The notes under the pieces: model-generated
Told to the model about the DNA's origin: nothing
The model's database searches: none
The model's input: the letters and a program-made list of their open reading frames with translations, nothing else
Part shown: positions 60,229-64,000 of the stretch, piece after piece
Position numbering within the stretch: the first letter of the stretch is position 1
Layout: each line of letters opens with the position of its first letter
DNA from: Varibaculum cambriense
GTDB taxonomy: Bacteria > Actinomycetota > Actinomycetes > Actinomycetales > Actinomycetaceae
Reading direction: 5' to 3'
DNA: 64,000 nucleotides
Assembly (NCBI RefSeq): GCF_022133705.1
Contig: NZ_JAKNHJ010000001.1
Span: 124,001-188,000 of the forward strand
Program-made: the position numbers and the translations under genes

Positions 60229-61340
60229 TGGTGCCTTTAGGAATAGCGCTATTAACCTCCCTAGTAATATCACTGGCAGGAACGCCGGTACTGATTCGGG
60301 TATTGCGCAAACACCAGTATGGCCAGTTCATTCGCAAAGATGGTCCTACGGCGCATTACACTAAGCGCGGTACTCCCACTATGGGGGGAGTGGTCATCAT
60401 TTTGGCGACTGTTTGCGGTTGGATAGTAGCGCACATTGCTTCGTGGACATTTCCCTCGCCTTCGGGCTGGCTGTTGATGTTGCTGATAGTGGGACTAGGG
60501 CTCATCGGGTTCTTAGATGACTACATTAAAATCTCGCGTCAACGCTCCTTAGGGCTAACTCCCTGGGCAAAGATTGTTGGGCAACTGACAGTGGGAACCA
60601 CTTTCGGGGTCTTGGCGCTCATGTTTCCCCGCAGAGATGAAACCGGGATTGCTATCACCCCGGCCTCTACCAAGATTTCAGTGGTACGCGACGTTAGTGG
60701 ATTAGATTTAGCGTTCGCCGGAACTGTAGTGGCGTTTATTCTTTTTGCGCTGTGGTCTAACTTCTTGATTGCGGCCTGGTCAAACGGGGTAAATCTCACC
60801 GATGGCTTAGATGGTTTAGCCGCAGGGGCTTGCCTATTTGCTTTCGGAGCCTATACCGGGGTGGCTACTTGGCAGTATTATCAACGCTGCCCGCTGGTGG
60901 ATGTGGCTCCCAGGGTTGCTTCCGCCTGTTATGAGGTGCGGGATCCGGCAGATTTGGCAATAATCTCGCTGGCGATTGTAGGTGCCTGCTTTGGGTTCCT
61001 TTGGTGGAACACTTCCCCCGCTCAAATTTTCATGGGGGATACCGGGTCTCTTGCTTTAGGCGGTGCCTTCGCGGGGCTATCAATTCTGACTCGCACCGAG
61101 TTTCTGGCAGTCATCATCGGCGGATTATTTGTTCTAATCGTGATGTCAGATGTGATCCAGGTGGGGGTATTTAAACTTACTCGAAAACGGGTCTTTAAAA
61201 TGGCGCCCTTGCATCACCACTTCGAGTTAAAAGGGTGGAAAGAAGTAACGATTGTGGTTAGGTTCTGGATTATTGCCGGCCTGTTTGCGATTGTCGGAGT
61301 TGCCTTGTTCTACGCAGAATGGGTGGTTGCAATCAAGTGA
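60228..61340 (+). CDS. mraY: phospho-MurNAc-pentapeptide transferase MraY
   Basis: Polytopic enzyme making lipid I from UDP-MurNAc-pentapeptide and polyprenyl phosphate. 370 residues, about ten helices. GPTAHYTKRGTPTMGG near residue 38, the catalytic DDYIK near residue 98, NLTDGLDGLA near 190, and MAPLHHHFELKGW near 325. The stop overlaps the start of murD, and its own start overlaps murF, so expression is coupled through this stretch. Confidence 0.95.
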   Translation: MVPLGIALLTSLVISLAGTPVLIRVLRKHQYGQFIRKDGPTAHYTKRGTPTMGGVVIILATVCGWIVAHIASWTFPSPSGWLLMLLIVGLGLIGFLDDYIKISRQRSLGLTPWAKIVGQLTVGTTFGVLALMFPRRDETGIAITPASTKISVVRDVSGLDLAFAGTVVAFILFALWSNFLIAAWSNGVNLTDGLDGLAAGACLFAFGAYTGVATWQYYQRCPLVDVAPRVASACYEVRDPADLAIISLAIVGACFGFLWWNTSPAQIFMGDTGSLALGGAFAGLSILTRTEFLAVIIGGLFVLIVMSDVIQVGVFKLTRKRVFKMAPLHHHFELKGWKEVTIVVRFWIIAGLFAIVGVALFYAEWVVAIK

Positions 61341-62776
61341 CAAACCAAAACTGGGCAGGCCGTTCTATCTGCATTATCGGTTTGGGCTCATCGGGGAGAG
61401 CCTGTTGCGAAGTGCTCTCTACCCTGGGTGCCAAAGTATCCGGGATAGATGGCCACGAGGAAGCAGTTGCCGCCTGCTCTAAGGACTACCCGCATGCGCA
61501 GTTCTATCAGGGACAGGGGAACAACTGGGAAGATCTGCTAGATAAGATAGCTCCTGCGTTGCTAGTGGTTAGCCCCGGGGTGCCTCCGCGCCATAGCGCG
61601 TTCACTTGGGCTAAAAAACACCAGGTGGAACTGTGGGGAGAGGTCGAACTAGCTTGGCAGATCCAAAAAACCGCTACCGCCTGCCCAGATACCCCCTGGC
61701 TCACCATTACCGGTACGAACGGTAAAACCACCACGGTCGGCATGACCCAGTCTATTTTGCAGGCTGCCGGTTATCAGGCACTAGCGGTCGGGAACGTAGG
61801 TTCCCCGGTGGTATTAGCCGCTGCCCAGGCTAAGGCGCAAGTGCTAGCGGTAGAGCTTTCCAGCTTCCAGCTTTACACCACTAAAACAGTATCGCCACTG
61901 GCTGCAGTCTGTTTAAATATCGATGCCGATCATCTGGATTGGCATGGGAGCGAAGCAGCATATGTTGCGGCGAAAGCGCGGGTTTATGAACGGGCTCAAA
62001 AGGCCGTCCTCTACAATCAGCAAGATTCCCGCACCTTAGATTTAGCTTTAGCTGCCGAGGTAACCGAGGGCTGCCGGGCGATCGGTTTTACTACTGGTAC
62101 CCCCGATATTTACCAACTGGGCATAGTAGAAAATATGCTGATCGATCGCGCCTATAGCGAAAATCCCTATAAAGAAGCAGTAGCACTGGTAGGCATGGGC
62201 GATTTTCACTATTACCACGGTGAACCCGGTATTACGGTGCTGCAAGATGCATTAGCCGCAGCTGGCCTCACCAGAGCCTTAGGGGTTGATCCCGAGGCCG
62301 TGCGGGACGGGATCCGCAGCTTCGTCCCACAAGCGCATCGACGAGCCATTGTAGGTCAGGCAGCGCAGGTCACTTGGATTGATGATTCCAAAGCCACCAA
62401 CACTCATGCCGCGGCTGCTTCTTTGTCGGGATTGCCTCCTGCCTCAGTGGTTTGGATAGCTGGCGGGGATGCCAAGGGACAATCTTTTGATCAGTTAGTT
62501 ACCGACATCGCGGCTACTTTACGTGGGGTAGTGCTGATCGGGGAAGATCGCTCCGCTTTGCGTCAGGCATTGGCACAGCACGCGCCTAATGTTCCAGTAG
62601 TCGAAGTTACCGCCCATGACGACATGATGTTCTCGGTGGTAAACGAGGCAGTCGCGCTTTCCCGGCCGGGAGACAAAGTGATTTTGGCGCCTGCCTGTGC
62701 CTCCTGGGATCAGTTCGCAAACTATTCTCAGCGTGGGGAGGCTTTCGCCAATGCCGTGTCCCGTTTGGAGGGATAA
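61337..62776 (+). CDS. murD: UDP-MurNAc-L-alanine:D-glutamate ligase MurD
   Basis: Adds D-Glu to UDP-MurNAc-L-Ala. From GTG 61337, which overlaps the mraY stop as GTGA, it has 479 residues. N-terminal Rossmann domain (ICIIGLGSSGRACCEVL), ATP motif TGTNGKTTTVGMTQ near residue 130, DADHLDWHGS near 200, and WIDDSKATNTHAAAASL near 345, all typical. The frame also reaches ATG 61319 inside mraY, but GTG 61337 is the more usual coupled start. Two bases before ftsW. Confidence 0.94.
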   Translation: MTNQNWAGRSICIIGLGSSGRACCEVLSTLGAKVSGIDGHEEAVAACSKDYPHAQFYQGQGNNWEDLLDKIAPALLVVSPGVPPRHSAFTWAKKHQVELWGEVELAWQIQKTATACPDTPWLTITGTNGKTTTVGMTQSILQAAGYQALAVGNVGSPVVLAAAQAKAQVLAVELSSFQLYTTKTVSPLAAVCLNIDADHLDWHGSEAAYVAAKARVYERAQKAVLYNQQDSRTLDLALAAEVTEGCRAIGFTTGTPDIYQLGIVENMLIDRAYSENPYKEAVALVGMGDFHYYHGEPGITVLQDALAAAGLTRALGVDPEAVRDGIRSFVPQAHRRAIVGQAAQVTWIDDSKATNTHAAAASLSGLPPASVVWIAGGDAKGQSFDQLVTDIAATLRGVVLIGEDRSALRQALAQHAPNVPVVEVTAHDDMMFSVVNEAVALSRPGDKVILAPACASWDQFANYSQRGEAFANAVSRLEG

Positions 62777-62778
62777 GC

Positions 62779-64000
62779 ATGGCGACGCGGGCATCGACTG
62801 GAAATAAGAATAATTCTTCTGAGCGCACGGCAGCTAAAATCAGGAAAAAAATTCCGCGAATCGAAGTAAAACGCGCAGAGTCTTTCCGTTCGGATAACCC
62901 GGAAGGCAAACGTAAACTACTTAACCTGTGGCGTTCTGTCACCCATACCCCGTTATTTAACTACCAAATGCTGTGGTTCTTGATCATCGCCTTAGCGGTG
63001 ATCGGTTTAATGATGCAGTTTTCTGCCTCAGTAATCCTGGAGCTTTCTGCCGGTACCAATCCCTATTGGGGAGTGGCGCGTCCCCTGCTGATTATGGCGG
63101 TGGGTTTTGCAGCCATGGTTTTCATATCGCGGCTCCCTGCAGATATCTTTGAAAAAGTAGCCTTACCGGTAGTATTCCCACTGGCTATCGCCGCTCAGCT
63201 AGCGGTTTTTACCCCGCTTGGCCGCGGTCAAGGCGGCAATCGCAACTGGGTTTATATTCCCGGTATCAACCAGGTATTACAGCCATCCGAGTTCCTAAAA
63301 GTCGCCTTTATTCTGCTGTTAGTCACGGTATTTAGTACCGGCAAATGCCGCATAGACTCCTTTGGCGACCTGTTCAAATGGGTGGGGCTGCCATTCATAA
63401 TTATCGTGGCTACGGTGATGGCAGGTCACGATATGGGAACCTTGCTGGTTTTCGTTTCTATTTTGCTGTGTGTATTGCTAATCGCCGGGATTTCTCTACG
63501 CTGGTTAGGGATCGGGATAGGTCTGCTTTCCGTAGCCGCAGTCGGGGCGGTACTTAGTTCTGCTTCCCGCAGGAACCGGGTGCTTTCTTTTTTGCATCCC
63601 TCCCAGGCGAATCCTACCGGTTCTGGTCTGCAGCCCCTGCGCGCAAAATGGGGATTAGGCACCGGGGGACTTACCGGGGTGGGGCCGGGTGCCTCTCGCC
63701 AGAAATGGAACTATTTGCCGGAGGCTCATACTGACTTTATCTATGCAATTTTAGGTGAGGAATTCGGGCTTTTTGGCACCCTTTTAGTGCTGGTGATTTT
63801 CGGGCTGCTGGCCTGGGTGCTGTGCCGGTTAATCATTAATGCCACTCATCCGACTACCCGCTTGTGTGCTGCGGGAACTCTAGGGTGGCTAGTGGTACAG
63901 GCGCTGATGAACATCATGGTAGTGATTGGATTCCTACCGGTAGTAGGGGTGCCACTCCCGCTGGTTTCTTCGGGAGGTTCCACGGCGCTAGCTACCTTGT
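62779..64000 (+). CDS. ftsW: septal peptidoglycan glycosyltransferase FtsW (partial, cut by window end)
   Basis: SEDS-family lipid II polymerase that works with FtsI. About 407 codons are visible before the window ends. Residues 1-55 are a basic cytoplasmic tail, then helices with QFSASVILE, ENQVLQPSEFLK-type motif (INQVLQPSEFLKVA), VMAGHDMGTLLV, and EAHTDFIYAILGEEFGLFG; VPLPLVSSGGST is at the very end. GGAGGGAT lies eight bases before ATG 62779. The C-terminus and the murG-murC-ftsQ-ftsZ genes expected next lie beyond the window. Confidence 0.93.
   Translation, partial: MATRASTGNKNNSSERTAAKIRKKIPRIEVKRAESFRSDNPEGKRKLLNLWRSVTHTPLFNYQMLWFLIIALAVIGLMMQFSASVILELSAGTNPYWGVARPLLIMAVGFAAMVFISRLPADIFEKVALPVVFPLAIAAQLAVFTPLGRGQGGNRNWVYIPGINQVLQPSEFLKVAFILLLVTVFSTGKCRIDSFGDLFKWVGLPFIIIVATVMAGHDMGTLLVFVSILLCVLLIAGISLRWLGIGIGLLSVAAVGAVLSSASRRNRVLSFLHPSQANPTGSGLQPLRAKWGLGTGGLTGVGPGASRQKWNYLPEAHTDFIYAILGEEFGLFGTLLVLVIFGLLAWVLCRLIINATHPTTRLCAAGTLGWLVVQALMNIMVVIGFLPVVGVPLPLVSSGGSTALATL

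Overview
This window reads as chromosome of a mid-GC actinobacterium. Its marks are the lexA / SOS cell-division inhibitor / nrdR cluster, an actinobacterial leuA leader, HelD, DUF3040 and PAC2 proteins, a mraZ-rsmH-ftsL-ftsI-murF-mraY-murD-ftsW division cluster, and several probable leaderless genes. A FemAB-type ligase and a MurE with an unusual selectivity motif suggest a branched, possibly Lys/Orn-type wall. The family Actinomycetaceae (Varibaculum/Actinomyces-like) is my best guess, made without any database search.

Layout. 1-11.3 kb: a LacI regulator, leuA behind a leucine-rich leader peptide and pseudoknot, an AAA/DUF4143 ATPase behind 23-bp tandem repeats, recO-uppS, DUF1015, a FemAB ligase, miaB-miaA. 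11.3-11.8 kb: three copies of a nested palindromic element. 11.8-26.0 kb: a hydrogen-uptake island. It holds hypD/hypC, hypE, hypF, hypA-hypB, a group 1 [NiFe] hydrogenase (Tat-exported small subunit, large subunit, membrane cytochrome b, endopeptidase), then a second maturation set (hypA2, a degenerate large-subunit homologue, hypC2) and two small membrane proteins. 26.0-26.5 kb: a terminator and a fourth nested palindrome. 26.5-40.5 kb: an rRNA methyltransferase, a DUF885 protein, two oligopeptide-binding lipoproteins around an amino-acid permease, oppBC and a fused oppDF ATPase, and a polar amino-acid ABC importer. 40.5-54.4 kb: aminopeptidase P, a PHP phosphoesterase, a displaced murE, OsmC, initiator tRNA, lexA and its divergent SOS gene, nrdR, serA, helD, PAC2, dinB, DUF3040. 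54.7-64 kb: the division and cell-wall cluster, ending inside ftsW.

How it fits together. The hydrogenase should oxidise H2 outside the membrane and pass electrons through cytochrome b to quinone. HypA-F build its Ni-Fe(CN)2CO centre, and the extra HypA/HypC plus the large-subunit-like scaffold look like a dedicated assembly line. Peptide and amino-acid importers with aminopeptidase P fit a peptide-using, fastidious anaerobe or facultative anaerobe.

Most unusual points: (1) a family of nested palindromes whose stems differ in sequence but keep pairing while their shoulder sequences stay fixed; (2) a P-type-ATPase N-domain-like extension on the hydrogenase cytochrome b; (3) the degenerate hydrogenase large subunit with its own HypA/HypC; (4) 23-bp repeats in front of the DUF4143 ATPase.
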